A stretch of DNA of 64,000 nucleotides from Gracilaria gracilis (Eukaryota > Rhodophyta > Florideophyceae > Gracilariales > Gracilariaceae): positions 165,813 through 229,812 of the forward strand of contig JARGSG010000094.1 of NCBI GenBank assembly GCA_030374805.1. Direction: 5' to 3'. Below the pieces are notes generated by a model. The model was not told the origin of the DNA. It saw only the letters and a list, made by a program, of their open reading frames with translations, and ran no database searches. Positions 45,501-56,525 of this stretch are shown one piece after another. The translations under genes were made by a program, and so were the position numbers. Numbering within the stretch: the stretch's first letter is position 1; the number at the start of each line of letters is the position of its first letter.

Positions 45501-45540
45501 AATTTTATATGCATAAAGGTTCCGATGACTGCTAACATCT
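42507..45540. other. AT-rich non-coding stretch
   Basis: Three kb without a supported gene. Plus-strand ORFs at 43754-44074 and 43998-44486 have no domain or signal peptide and biased, AT-driven composition. Confidence 0.5.
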
Positions 45541-46250
45541 CAGCTTGATGCATATTGACTCGTTCTAGGAAGACTTGCTGGGGTCTACTGACTACACTAA
45601 CTACTTTGTTATGTTTTGTTCTGTCTCTTTTGTTTTCTACATGTTTGAATGTCTGAAAAATTGTTTATGAATGTTTGTGGTTCACAACCTTCTTCGTTTT
45701 ACACATAGAGGTACATGTGTTTTTTGTCCCAACGGGTTTTTACATGATATCTGGGTTTTGGAGTTTACTGGTGTGCAAAAGTAATGACTCTTCAGCTTGG
45801 AGCTGGTGGAACTATGTGTGTGATTTGTTATGTATGAATGTATTTCTATTTTGTTTTTAATGTTGCACCACGTTTTTTGCATTTGCAAGATGATGCCAAA
45901 GAAGAGACAGATTTGCTGAGAAATCGTGTCTACAGACCTTGCTCTTCGGCCGCTGATATTATATTTTACTTGTGAATTGGGCTCAGTAACTAGATGCTTA
46001 TTAGTGGTGTAGGAAGAGTAGTCGCTTCGCCTTGAGGGACGGTGTTGATACCGGTCGGCCTCTTGCAAAGCGAGAGCGCCACACACACGTCATTTGTGCG
46101 CAGTGCAACGCCCGGCGCACAGCAATGCGCCGGTGGGTTGCACTGGCAAAATAAATTGCGCGACCGTTCGGCTCGGCGCTCTGCCCGCCGGCGGTCAACT
46201 ATGCGCGCACTTCGCTCCACCTTGTTCCACCCCGCTCGCGCGCTACACGC
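45541..46250 (+). repeat. Truncated copia 3' end: LTR plus about 35 bp of internal sequence
   Basis: 45541-45575 matches the last codons of the copia pol near 6857-6876 (cagcttgatgcatattga) and 45576-46250 matches its 3' LTR, in the opposite orientation to the copy at 6160-6839. Because it includes internal sequence it is not a simple solo LTR. The AATAAA poly(A) signal is conserved. The right edge near 46250 is approximate. Confidence 0.8.
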
Positions 46251-46579
46251 TTCCGTGCACAGTGGGAGATTTGTGTTATTCTCACGTGAGGAGGACCATC
46301 ATATATTGCTCACATTTCGATATTAACCCTTATGAGTTTGGCACATGCATGGGATTGGACTTCTGTACTTGTGCTTGGAGGGAGTTTGCTGCGTTGCGGA
46401 CAGCAATGTACGTTTACGGGCATGGAGGCGGTTACAGATGTAACATTTCGTTTATAAGATGTCAACACAGAGAGCAAATCGAAACACGGCGCACTTGCGA
46501 TGCTGGATATACCGAAGGTAAAACCGCGCGCCGTCGGCTGCGGTAGCGGTGGGTGCGTCGCGCGCCGCGACAAACAATC

Positions 46580-47065
46580 ATGAGCGTCGGACACGAGCTG
46601 CGTGAAGCAGCCAGACACGGCGACTTGCAGCAAGTGACGACGCTGCTAGCGCGGGGCGTTGACGTGAATAGCGCGGAAGAAGACGGCTTCACTGCGTTGC
46701 ACTTCGCCGGTAGGGATGGACACGGGGCGGTGGTGAAAGCGTTGCTTGCGCTCGGCGCCGATTTCAACCGCGAGAAGGAAGATGGCTGGACTGTGTTGCA
46801 CCTCGCCGCTTGGAACGGACACGTGGCCGTCGTGAAATTGTTGATCGTGCGCGGCGCTGACGTGGACCACGCAACCAAAGATGGCAATACCGCGCTGCAC
46901 AAGGCCGCTCGGAGTGGACACGTGGCCGTCGTGGAATTGCTGATCGCGCGCGGCGCTGACGTGCACCACGCAGCCAAAGATGGCACTGCGCTGGAGAGTG
47001 AGGGAATATGTAAAAATTGGAAAGAATCGCTGAATAAAAGCGCAGGGATGATTACGTTTTGGTAA
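46580..47065 (+). CDS. Short ankyrin-repeat protein
   Basis: 161 residues from the ATG at 46580 (MSVGHELREAARHGDLQQ). Four ankyrin repeats follow, each with the TALHxAAxxGHxxVVxxLLxxGAD pattern, for example GWTVLHLAAWNGHVAVVKLL and GNTALHKAARSGHVAVVELL. The last two repeats are very similar at DNA level. The protein ends abruptly after a partial fifth repeat (AAKDGTALE) followed by unrelated, low-complexity residues up to the stop. This suggests 3' truncation of a longer ankyrin gene. Ankyrin arrays bind proteins; no effector domain is present. It starts about 330 bases after the copia LTR copy, which may supply or disturb its promoter. Confidence 0.75.
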   Translation: MSVGHELREAARHGDLQQVTTLLARGVDVNSAEEDGFTALHFAGRDGHGAVVKALLALGADFNREKEDGWTVLHLAAWNGHVAVVKLLIVRGADVDHATKDGNTALHKAARSGHVAVVELLIARGADVHHAAKDGTALESEGICKNWKESLNKSAGMITFW

Positions 47066-50000
47066 GACTTTGGACTGTAATACTGTATATCAACGCATGA
47101 AAAGCATGTTAAGTAGAACTAATTATTCGAAGCTCACATTTATGCTTTGGGTATCTAACAAAAAATTACGATAGATGTAAATATAACATTAAGTAGTCTC
47201 AGTGATAGAATAGATGAGGTGGCACCCATTCATTTAAGTATTTGTATTTAGTGTTCACGAGAGCACTTTGTGCCCTCTAAATTACTATATAAACGCACAG
47301 CTGAGGAAAACAAGCTTATCGCTGAGTTCTCCAACGCCTCACTTGCATTCGCTCTAATAGGTTATGGGCCCAGAGGGCACGCTGCCCTCGCAACTGCGAT
47401 GCTTTCTTTGTGTTCTTGTCTACGAACAGGACACTCATTTCTCCGAATCCTTTATTCTTCGCGTACTATCATGAACACAATCTAGTTCATGCGTATTTCA
47501 TTGCATTTGTCTAATTTTGATAAAGAGCCCCCCCTTACCATACCAAATGTTGTGAACTTAGTTTAGTACCATAATCGAAATTTATGGCTTTGGCAGGGCA
47601 AATATCATCCCAATCAGTAGACCCGAAACCTAAAAATTTAGCTTTCGAGCTAAACTTTGTGCCAAATTGGAGAGAGGTTGACAGTTAGTACGCTGTGGGT
47701 ATTCGAGGACGTTGCCACTACTGGCAGAATTTGCCTGCCAATTATAGTGGTGCACTCATGAAAGATAAATTAGCAATGCGCTCTTTGGCCATCTGGCTTG
47801 TTGATCCACCTTGCAGACAAGGCGATTTCGACCAGTAGTTAAAACAAAAAAGGCTGGGTTGCCAAACGCAAACTGCACGCAAGCAACCCAAGCAGATTCA
47901 AGTTTGAATCAGAAGCACTGCCATTTAGGAACAAAAGGTGGCAGGTTGAGAACGCTACTTAACAAACAATTCCAGACTCTTCATAGAAGTTCTTGGAGCA
48001 TCCACATCTACTGCACGATTTTCTGGTGCCCAATCCGTTGCTTTCGCCACTTCCATTTCCTGTGCAACGCTAGCGCGCGGTGACTACCAACTGGGAGGAC
48101 CAACATTGCTTTGAATTTTACCGTTACTGATAAGCTTGCTCTTAGTTTCTGGAACCCGATTTCAAAACTAGCTGACTCTTTGTCTTCTGGATGTAAAAAT
48201 AGAATACATTATTTTCTTTCCAAATGTGAGAGCAATTTAATCGCAAAGCTCCTACCACAGAAGCAAAGCTAGCTATTTTGATCTAAAGTGCACGTAAAGC
48301 GAGAGACACAGAGCGGGTACCTACCCATAGTGCTCTGCTGCTGCGTACGGCACAACCGTACGCGTTCAGTGTGTCCGACAAGGACAGCACTGCTCTCTAG
48401 GGGGGGTGAAGAGGGTACTTGAATCGAAAAGTTCGCCGCCGCCGATCGCGTGATGTGAGAGTGGAACAAACCGCAATCGACGGCGGCGACGCTGCGGGAC
48501 GACGGCGAAGCGGTGGAAAATCCAGCGTAGCTAAGTAGCCACGCTGATCGCAAATTGGATCATCCTTCCGCTCACTCTCGTTCAAATAAATCCACTTCTT
48601 CGTTCCTCGAAAATCGATTAAAATCTGCTTGAAAAATTGAGGTCTACCTGTTTTTGGTTATCTGTGCCAAAATTGGCGGGGGTTACAAAATATACCGCAT
48701 ATATATAGAAAACTTGCAGTTGTTTCAAAAGCAGTGTCACTGAGCTGGATATTTTTATCTACAAATGCGCCATGTCAGACGGCACAATTTCCTGTCCTTC
48801 TGTAGAGACACCTCGTTTGGATCATTTTAGTACCAACAAATGAGAATGCAAGGAAAAATACCATTCAGAGTTTCCTAGATTTAGCCTTGCAACCAGTTTG
48901 ATTCCAAATTTCCTTTTCTTCATATTAACTCTCTACAAAGATTCTATCTTCTTCGCACCAAATGTTTAGTACTGTGGAGTAACACCTATCTCTAAAGACT
49001 GCTTTAAACCTTTCATATGCAAAGTATATTAGCAAATTAAGGTAAATAAAACAAAAGCTCAAACGAGTTTTTCTTTTGCATTCCAAAAGACTATTCTACA
49101 AAAGAACTCTTTTTCCTACACTTAAAACTGCTCGCAAAAGAGCTTTGCGACCAGTTTCTACGAGAAGCCAGCTTCTCGAAGCGCTGATTTATTAACTCGA
49201 AATCACGGGTCGTGCCACACGGTGCAATTTCGCCGCCTTCTGTACAGACCACCCTGTTTGAAAGGTTATCTACATTTGTTTGAGTATATTAAATGTTAAA
49301 AATGTTCTACCTTCATTTGCAGGTAAAGGTTCTTCACAGAAAGTCTAAAATGTTTTATTGCATGTGATTGATTCTTTATTCTTCTGTTGTTCATATTGCA
49401 TTTCCTGCTTCCTGTTTTGACTTCTCGCTTTCGTATATGTTCAAAAGAAAGTGTTTCTCGAAGAACAGCTTTTTTAATCTTGAACGTTATGTTGTTCAAT
49501 CTCCTGTTGTTCAATTTACTTAGATTTGTAATACCTCTATTGAAACTGATTTCCTTTATGAATCGTAGTAAAGAAAACTTTTAAAATTTTTCAATAACTA
49601 ATTTGAGGCATAGAATGGAAGCTTTGATATTAAATTGTACTCATTTTGCTTGCTTAATTTCCGAAATTCCTGAACAAAGAGTATTACCTTCACGTATTAC
49701 AGTAGCGAATCGGGAAAACATAAACAGTATTTTCTGGCTATGGTCGAAGTCACAACTTTTTGTTTACTCTTCATTGTTCGTCTCTGTTATATAGTATATC
49801 AAACATGTGGTTTAGACTTTCTGATGTGTGTTGAGAGCATAGTATGCATATGCACGGTCGGAAAGAATGCTCGTCAAAATCATCTCACCTGCACATGAAC
49901 GCTGTTTCAAATTTTGCTAGTAGTTTTGGATTACTTTCATGTCAAGAAATGTGTCATTGCTCCATAGAAAAAAAATAAACAAATTGCATTCAAAAGTTGT

Positions 50001-50394
50001 TTGTGAACACAGCGTTTCTTTTACTTGTGACACAGCCTATTTCACGTGAACGAGTACATCGCAAGATATGAGATGCAGACGTGGTTGCTCGAAACGGAGG
50101 AAACAACGCTGCGTGAACAAGAATTTCGGGCAATTATTTTGGAAGAGACACCTCTTCCAATTGGAATCGGTGCTATTCCACTTGGAAGAGCTCTTCCAGG
50201 ACCTGCTTTTCTTGGACAGCTTTCAACGTGATTGGAACGCACATTGTTTATTCTTTACTTGTGGTTGCAGTGAAACCCTGACAAAACTGCAACCTCCCAC
50301 ACAGGCTCGCTATCAGAGAAGCAGGGCACAAGCGCTCGGGAAGCAGCGCAAACACATCCGAAATGGAGATGCTTCCCAAATCAAGGTACCATAT
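47066..50394. other. Non-coding stretch with low-copy repeats
   Basis: No supported gene in 3.3 kb. The phrase atcgcaaagctcctac near 48240 recurs near 55950, and gtttcaaaagcagtgtca near 48724 has a relative near 56044 (gtttcaaaaacagggtca), so fragments of an interspersed repeat are likely. A hairpin cluster sits at 50141-50196. Confidence 0.45.
50141..50196. repeat. Three adjacent hairpins
   Basis: GGAAGAG-acac-CTCTTCC (50141-50158), GGAAT-7-ATTCC (50163-50179) and GGAAGAG/CTCTTCC (50183-50196) follow one another with 3- to 4-base gaps. Confidence 0.7.
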
Positions 50395-51135
50395 TTAAGA
50401 ATAGCATTCCGGGAATTCATAACGAATGCCCATCACGGTGTCATCCGGAGTGTAAACGTCATCAGATGTGACCGGATCGGCGCCCGCGTCCTTCATTGAC
50501 TTGGGGAAGTTTCCGGTCTGCTCCATGTCCACCGCGTACACGGCCTCATTCCAGCTCATGTAATCATACGATGGATCGTTGTTCGTAAAGTTGCCTTCCG
50601 GACTCAGTTTGGCGCGTCCGTAGATTGGAATGGCAATGCCATTCGGGGCTTGATGGAAGCCCTGGCTGCCATGGTTCCACCCACCGTAGTTCATCACGAT
50701 GCCTGAAGAGATGTAGTCGCCCGTGTTGGTCACCTTCATGATGATATCATCGCAAGTGCCCGAGTACTTGAACTGCACAACTCCAAAGCCCGTCGGCACG
50801 TATCCCTGATACTGTCCGTTGATGAACACTTCGCAGTAGTCGTTGGTCCACACGTAGTATGACACATCCTTCACCACCTTGTTGCACGTCTTGCTTGCGG
50901 CGCAGGCGTAGCCGTCGCTACAATCAGCGTCGCTGGAACACGGGCCGCCGGCTGCGACACGGGCCGTGCGCACGGCCGACCGGGTGCTCTTTGACGAACA
51001 GGTACTTGAGCGAAGGTGGGACATGTGTTGACGGGCACACATCTGCTTGCATGATTTGAGCGTGAGTTTTTGAGCAAACGTGCCGCTGAGAAGCAGCGTG
51101 AGCAGAGCACAGCACACAAGAGAGTAGAATCGCAT
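50395..51135 (-). CDS. Secreted protein with Cys-rich N-terminus
   Basis: 246 residues from the ATG at 51133-51135. The frame is open further upstream, but only this ATG places a clear signal peptide (FYSLVCCALLTLLLSGTFA) at the N-terminus. Residues 25-90 have about ten Cys, including GGPCSSDADCSDGYACA, like small disulphide modules. The rest (YYVWTNDYCEVFINGQYQGY through GWNHGSQGFHQAPNG) looks like a beta-sandwich carbohydrate-binding or lectin-type domain, with aromatic and Asn/Gly-rich strands. That fold is a guess from pattern only. The stop is at 50395. Likely extracellular, perhaps cell-wall associated. Confidence 0.7.
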   Translation of the reverse strand: MRFYSLVCCALLTLLLSGTFAQKLTLKSCKQMCARQHMSHLRSSTCSSKSTRSAVRTARVAAGGPCSSDADCSDGYACAASKTCNKVVKDVSYYVWTNDYCEVFINGQYQGYVPTGFGVVQFKYSGTCDDIIMKVTNTGDYISSGIVMNYGGWNHGSQGFHQAPNGIAIPIYGRAKLSPEGNFTNNDPSYDYMSWNEAVYAVDMEQTGNFPKSMKDAGADPVTSDDVYTPDDTVMGIRYEFPECYS

Positions 51136-51808
51136 TTTTGAGAGAAGAGGAAGAGCTGATCGGGCTGGGAACGGTGAGTTGTTATCCGGAGAGATAGCAC
51201 AGGTGCAATTGGCATCGGCCTTAAGTAGGCCATTGTGAGCGTGGGCGCAGATGGAGGGGACAACAGCTTGGCTGTTTTCCCCTACGCAGGCTTGGAAGCA
51301 AAGTGCATCTACAAGGTATAATCTGCGGCAAGCGTGGCACAAGCGGTGAAAAGCGCGCAGCTCTTGGCGGGGCGCGTATCGATAAAATGGGAAGCACTGC
51401 TCGTTTAACCCATTCAAGCCATTCATGTTCGGCTTGGTTGGCACAAACTGTGTGCATCCATCAGAAGTGTATCCGTCAGTGTGCCCTGCTTCAACAACGG
51501 TAGCGCATGCTACGCGTGAAAAAACAGTTCTTTCGCACAGAGGGTAGTACTGTATGTTAGTCTTGAAGGTTAGGAACGTTACATGTAGCGTTATCTTCGT
51601 AGTACCTTTCTTGGCCACCATCAATAGCTAGAGCTCTACCCTTCGTTCCTATTTGATGCAAGCCGTCGCCGCCAACAAGTACACGTACCGCCAAGTGGAA
51701 AACAGAGCTGCTCACCTCAGCACCTTTAAAAAAAAACGCTTCCACAAATTTTGTGGAAGCGATATTTAATACAGTACCCTACCTAAACCTAAATTATACA
51801 CTACCTGA
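51136..51808. other. Upstream region of the secreted protein gene; one hairpin
   Basis: The minus-strand frame continues open through here to 51624, but with no protein-like feature. A perfect hairpin lies at 51737-51761. Confidence 0.4.
51737..51761. repeat. Perfect hairpin, 12-bp stem
   Basis: cgcttccacaaa and tttgtggaagcg around a single base, next to an A-run. It could act as a minor transcription-end structure or be a transposon remnant. Confidence 0.7.
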
Positions 51809-52121
51809 GGGCATCCCCACTCGTGTGACTAAATCCCAAATCTTATTTCTACCGGTTCTGTAGGGGCTCAACAGGGGCGCGCGTTTACTCAGCCCAGCCC
51901 AAACACAGTACATAGATCTGGCCCAAAAGTGCCTCGTTTTAGTCCGGAATCCGTAAAAAAATCAATCAAAACGACGTTTTGGGCTGGCGTTTCGGATGGG
52001 TGCTGCCACACATGCCACGTGCTCGCCAGATTTGCAACGTGGAAGCAGTTCTGCCCCTGAAGTACACCGGCTAGAGCTACTGTTTTAGGATAGGATTTGG
52101 TCTCAACCGGTGGGGATGCCC
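51809..52121. mobile_element. MITE with GGGCATCCCCAC termini
   Basis: The inverted ends gggcatccccac (51809) and gtggggatgccc (ending 52121) match over 12 bases. They are flanked by a perfect 3-bp target duplication TGA (51806-51808 and 52122-52124). Length is 313 bp, with no coding capacity. Ends and duplication length fit a PIF/Harbinger-like family related to the MITE at 28013. Confidence 0.8.
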
Positions 52122-52124
52122 TGA

Positions 52125-53381
52125 CCACGAATTTGGGTCATTGCTCAATTATGGCCCATAATTGATGGGTACAATCGTTTCACAAGAAATAATTACTATA
52201 CGTTTTCTAATTTATTTTGTATATGTAACACTATTGGAATGTTGCACAGCGGAAAACCGCTCACGCAGTCTCGAGCGCACATATTGTAATATCAAGGCTC
52301 TTACTATTACTTTGAAAGGGTCTGAGCTGGTTTAGAGCTAATCATCAAGGGTGTCTCTTGAAGCAAAACATGCACCTATTTTTGTGGCATATGATACCAT
52401 TGTCGACATGCAAGAACACCAACCAAATACGGGAAACTTAGAATAGCAAGCAGTCTTGATCTTTTTTCTTATATATCAATTTGCTCAATAGAAGAAAAAA
52501 AAACCAGCTTTTCTCTCCATCGAAGAATGGCTTCGTTTTCTTTCATAACACTTTCATTCACTGACAGCATGTCTTCTTTTCGCAAGATGTGAATCTTGTC
52601 AGGGAGCACACATAAACAAACTTGCTGTATGTTTTTTTAACGAATCATATATTGCTTCTTCAAAACTGCAGAATCCGCCCGATTATGTCCTCTTCTTTGT
52701 AGTTAGACAGAAATGGTATAATAAGTGTCCAGTTGTTTGCGCTGCGAAGCTAGTCGATAGAAAGCTCTTCTTTTGCGCGTTCAACAAGAAAAAAGCCAAG
52801 AGTGCTGGTTCTCTACAAGCTTCGTAGTCTGAAGGCGAAAAGCGTACTTTCCGTCGAAAGGCAAGACTTGTCTGTCAAACTGCGAAAAAACATCAGATAA
52901 CACTTCCCACATTAGGGCACCCCATCTACGCACAGTGCACGCAACGATTGGAAGCTCAGCATTTTCAGCACATGGTGACCTTCGTACAGGTAGCAACACT
53001 GTGAGTTGTCAAAATAACTGCACGCTTTCAAGCATTGTTTCCTATGGCACGCGTTTTACACGTACGCGGCGCATTTGCACATATGGAACCAAGCGCCAAC
53101 CTTCGTAACGATCAAACGAAAATGTGTGTCATGGCCTAACACCCATAACACCCAGGGAGCGGAAGCACATTCCACAAAAGTACCACTTTGCCAGGGGGAT
53201 AAGAGGCGCAACTGCAATCCGCCCTTGTACCTCACCGCTGTCGCATAGCTGCACCCACCCCACCTCATACATCTGCCTTCTGTGTGTGCTGCTATCGTGC
53301 GACCATGACGACTGGCTTCTTAAGTACTCCCCAACCGCAGCACCACTTCCACCAACTTCCGCCAACGCCTTCAACCTCACG
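52125..53381. other. No gene seen
   Basis: Upstream region of the beta-propeller gene. The frame is open from 53124, but only with a GTG start and no protein-like feature. Confidence 0.4.
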
Positions 53382-55355
53382 ATGAAATTCAAACACTCGC
53401 GAAGCACGGCCGTTTTGGCGGCAGTGTTTATCCACTTCCTTCTTCACCAAGCGTTGGCAGTGTCCCTCAACCGATACAACAGCTGCTCAGGCCTGGTGGG
53501 CTACTTCAAGAACAACGCTCTTTCGCGCGTCGGTGCCTACGGGCTCAGCGACTACAGAAACTATGGCGGGTTTCGGCCGTCTTTTCACTGTGGTCCGCAT
53601 ACAGGAAGGCCACGTCGGCTCAGACCGGTACCCGGCCCGGAGCCCAGCCTTGTTGCAACCACAGCATCGGGCCCAATACCGAAATCGGGGGAGCGAGTTG
53701 CTGGAGTGGACTTTTCGGAGACCAACGTGCAGGTGGAAGGTGTCGATGAGCCGGATATCATTAAGACCGATGGAAACCGAGTGTTCGTCGTTCGTGGAAG
53801 AAAGCTCTATGTTCTCAACGTTGACTCTGGAGGAAAGAGTGGCCGCGTGGTTGGGGAGCTCTCTTTACCGTCACATGCGAAAGAAATGCTTATGGAAGGC
53901 GATCATTTACTGGTCATCGCGGAGCGGTACGGCAATATTTATCCGACTCCTCCATCAGAACCTTTTGATGGCCGCTTCTATGATCAGAGCTTGACCATTG
54001 TCTACCAAATCAACGTAATGAATGAAATCCCCAAACTGGTGGCCACCCTTCGCATGGAAGGGCAGTACTTGAACTCCCGCGAAGTGGACGGAGTGGCTCG
54101 AATCGTTATGTTGCGCAGGCCCTATTTGAGATTCAAGTACCCATCATGTGCCCTTTCTTACAGAGAAGCAGAAACCTACAATCGAGAGGTCGTACAAAGG
54201 TCTACGGAAAAGGATTGGTATCCTGGTTTTTCGCTCAAGGTGGAAGGTGAGGTTGGAGAGACTATTGATTTGATTTCTTCCTGCTCGAATGTATACATCC
54301 CGGGAATCTTCCCAGGCTTTGAATTGCTCACAGTTGTTACTCTGCCGGTATCAGGAAGTTTGAGACCGACTGGAAGTGTTTCAATTGTCTCTGAAGGTGA
54401 TGAATTGTACGCGACTGCTACATCTTTGTACGTTTCCACTACAGAGTACCGATGGGACTTCTTTGGCGTTGAGAGCAGCACAAGATCTGGGAGGGAGTTT
54501 GAGACATCCATCCACAAATTCTCATTGAACAACTACGGAGCAAACTATGTTGCCAGCGGTGTCATTTCTGGAAGCGTACTAAACCAATTCTCCATGCACG
54601 AGTATGACGGAATCTTTTTCATTGCTACCACAGATGGTGCCCCGTGGTGGGGCGCTCGTGATGAGAGTTCGAGCAAGGTCACATCGCTCTGGACAAACAG
54701 ACACGTACGAAAACTACAAAAGTTGGGAGAGGTTGGCAATTTGGGACTGGGAGAGCGCATATATGCTGTGCGGTACGTGAAAGATACTGCGTATGTGGTA
54801 ACATTCAGACAGATTGATCCGTTATACATCATCGATTTGTCGCGTCCCTGGTGGTTGCGAGTGACCGGAGAGTTGAAGATCCCAGGATTCAGCTCATATC
54901 TTCATCCGATATCGCCTGGACGTATCCTTGGTGTGGGTCAAGAAGCCACACCTGAAGGCAGAACTACAGGAGCGAAGGTGACATTGTTCGACGTGTCGGA
55001 TAAGAAAAATCCGTTGGAGCTCTCCTCATGGACGTTGCCGGGGAGCAGCACTTCTGCACAGTGGGACCATCGTGCATTCCTATTCTGGGGACCAGAATCT
55101 GTTGCAGTGCTTCCGGTTTCGGCGTACTGGAGCTCCGATAAGTTTGTGGGGTCGGTGGTGTTGGAGGTTTCGGGGAGTGGTATTCAGGAACGCGGTCGAA
55201 TCTCACAAGAACCGATTTCATCCGGCAGGTATACGCCGTCGATAGAACGAAATCTTGTGCTTGGTCGTGAGCACTTGTGGTCTCTTTCATCAGAACAGAT
55301 TCAGGTGAATAACATTAACGACTTGTCCAAGGAGTCAGTTACTACCCTGAACTAA
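53382..55355 (+). CDS. Secreted beta-propeller domain protein
   Basis: 657 residues. The ATG at 53382 is chosen because a signal peptide follows at once (STAVLAAVFIHFLLHQALA). The body matches the family of secreted proteins with a C-terminal beta-propeller distantly related to WD40 (Beta_propel). Signatures are TNVQVEGVDEPDIIKTDGNR near residue 115, LHPISPGRILGVGQEATPEG near 510, VTLFDVSDKKNPLE, and WDHRAFLFWGPESVAVLPV near 565. In bacteria and archaea these are extracellular proteins of 550-700 residues, so this one is full length. No transmembrane anchor is visible at the C-terminus. The frame is uninterrupted and without introns. The family is mostly prokaryotic, so ancient or recent horizontal transfer is possible. 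Function is unknown. Confidence 0.85.
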   Translation: MKFKHSRSTAVLAAVFIHFLLHQALAVSLNRYNSCSGLVGYFKNNALSRVGAYGLSDYRNYGGFRPSFHCGPHTGRPRRLRPVPGPEPSLVATTASGPIPKSGERVAGVDFSETNVQVEGVDEPDIIKTDGNRVFVVRGRKLYVLNVDSGGKSGRVVGELSLPSHAKEMLMEGDHLLVIAERYGNIYPTPPSEPFDGRFYDQSLTIVYQINVMNEIPKLVATLRMEGQYLNSREVDGVARIVMLRRPYLRFKYPSCALSYREAETYNREVVQRSTEKDWYPGFSLKVEGEVGETIDLISSCSNVYIPGIFPGFELLTVVTLPVSGSLRPTGSVSIVSEGDELYATATSLYVSTTEYRWDFFGVESSTRSGREFETSIHKFSLNNYGANYVASGVISGSVLNQFSMHEYDGIFFIATTDGAPWWGARDESSSKVTSLWTNRHVRKLQKLGEVGNLGLGERIYAVRYVKDTAYVVTFRQIDPLYIIDLSRPWWLRVTGELKIPGFSSYLHPISPGRILGVGQEATPEGRTTGAKVTLFDVSDKKNPLELSSWTLPGSSTSAQWDHRAFLFWGPESVAVLPVSAYWSSDKFVGSVVLEVSGSGIQERGRISQEPISSGRYTPSIERNLVLGREHLWSLSSEQIQVNNINDLSKESVTTLN

Positions 55356-56525
55356 TCAAGTTATAATGCTAACGAGAATAACGTTCCTCTCATTAGTTCG
55401 GAACGTGAATTGCTCAAGGATAGACCTCTTCGAATGTGAATTATATGGTGGAGAATGCAAAGCATTTGCGCAATAAGGATGCAAGGCGACTTTCAGCGCT
55501 TTGACGACACTTGCCTTGCAAATGGTCTATGGTTAACCTAAGAATGCCAGGCCCAAGAGCGAAATAAATTGTGATAAACGAATCTCTGGTCTTAATCTAA
55601 AACGCACAACTACTCCACTTGAATTAAAGCTATCTGTTCTCTAAGAAAATGTGCTCGAAGCTTTCAATTCACTTTGTCCCGGTTGTCGAAAACCTTTTTG
55701 TCCTATGTAGATGCTTTGTGTGTCTTGCAGACTGGACTCCCTCTCACAAACGCTTAAGTGCGCCCTTGTATAGGTAGTTTGTACAAACGTTATGGGTTAC
55801 AATCATAACTCTGCGCAGAGAACCTTTCCACGAGACCTACGGTCACTGCTTCCGGATTCGGATTGAGCTTTTCATGTCGGGGAATGGAGAGGGCTTCCTG
55901 CAATTGCCAATTCGCTTTGCACCAAAACAAATTACAAGTGTAATTGATCGCAAAGCTCCTACTAGGAAGATCTTCTACTAATCTCTTTCAAAATTGGCGA
56001 AGCTTCCAAATCTACCGCTTGTACAAAGAATGCTTACAGCTGTTTCAAAAACAGGGTCATTGGGAGCATCCAAGAATTTAACACTGCGACACTACTACAG
56101 GGACTTCACCTCAGATCAGGACCGCCACTGACAGTGGAGCAAACAGAAAGCTTTCCATATCTCCGAGCGTACTTAAATTACCATGCAAACCAAGGAGCAA
56201 TACGTCCGCTTCCCATATTGGCTGCATTAGGTTTTGCCAAACCAACGTCGTAGTCGGTAAAACAAAAAACGCTTCAACATCTTTATGTAGCGTCTTTCCT
56301 GTATTCACAAATCTCAGTGTATATGAAATATGAGTTTACTACCATTCACTTTAGACACTGGCTCAAACAGAGAGCAGAAAAATCAACAGAATTCCTGTAG
56401 GAGAACCAAGCACAATCACACAACAAACCGTCTCGTGAAGGAGAAAGCACAAAAATGAGCTTGCAGTACTGAAACGAAACAACTTGAACCAAAACCGCCC
56501 AACAGATCCAGGAGTGGTGCAACCA
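55356..56525. other. No gene seen
   Basis: Contains fragments similar to the repeats near 48.2-48.8 kb (for example atcgcaaagctcctac near 55948). Confidence 0.4.
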
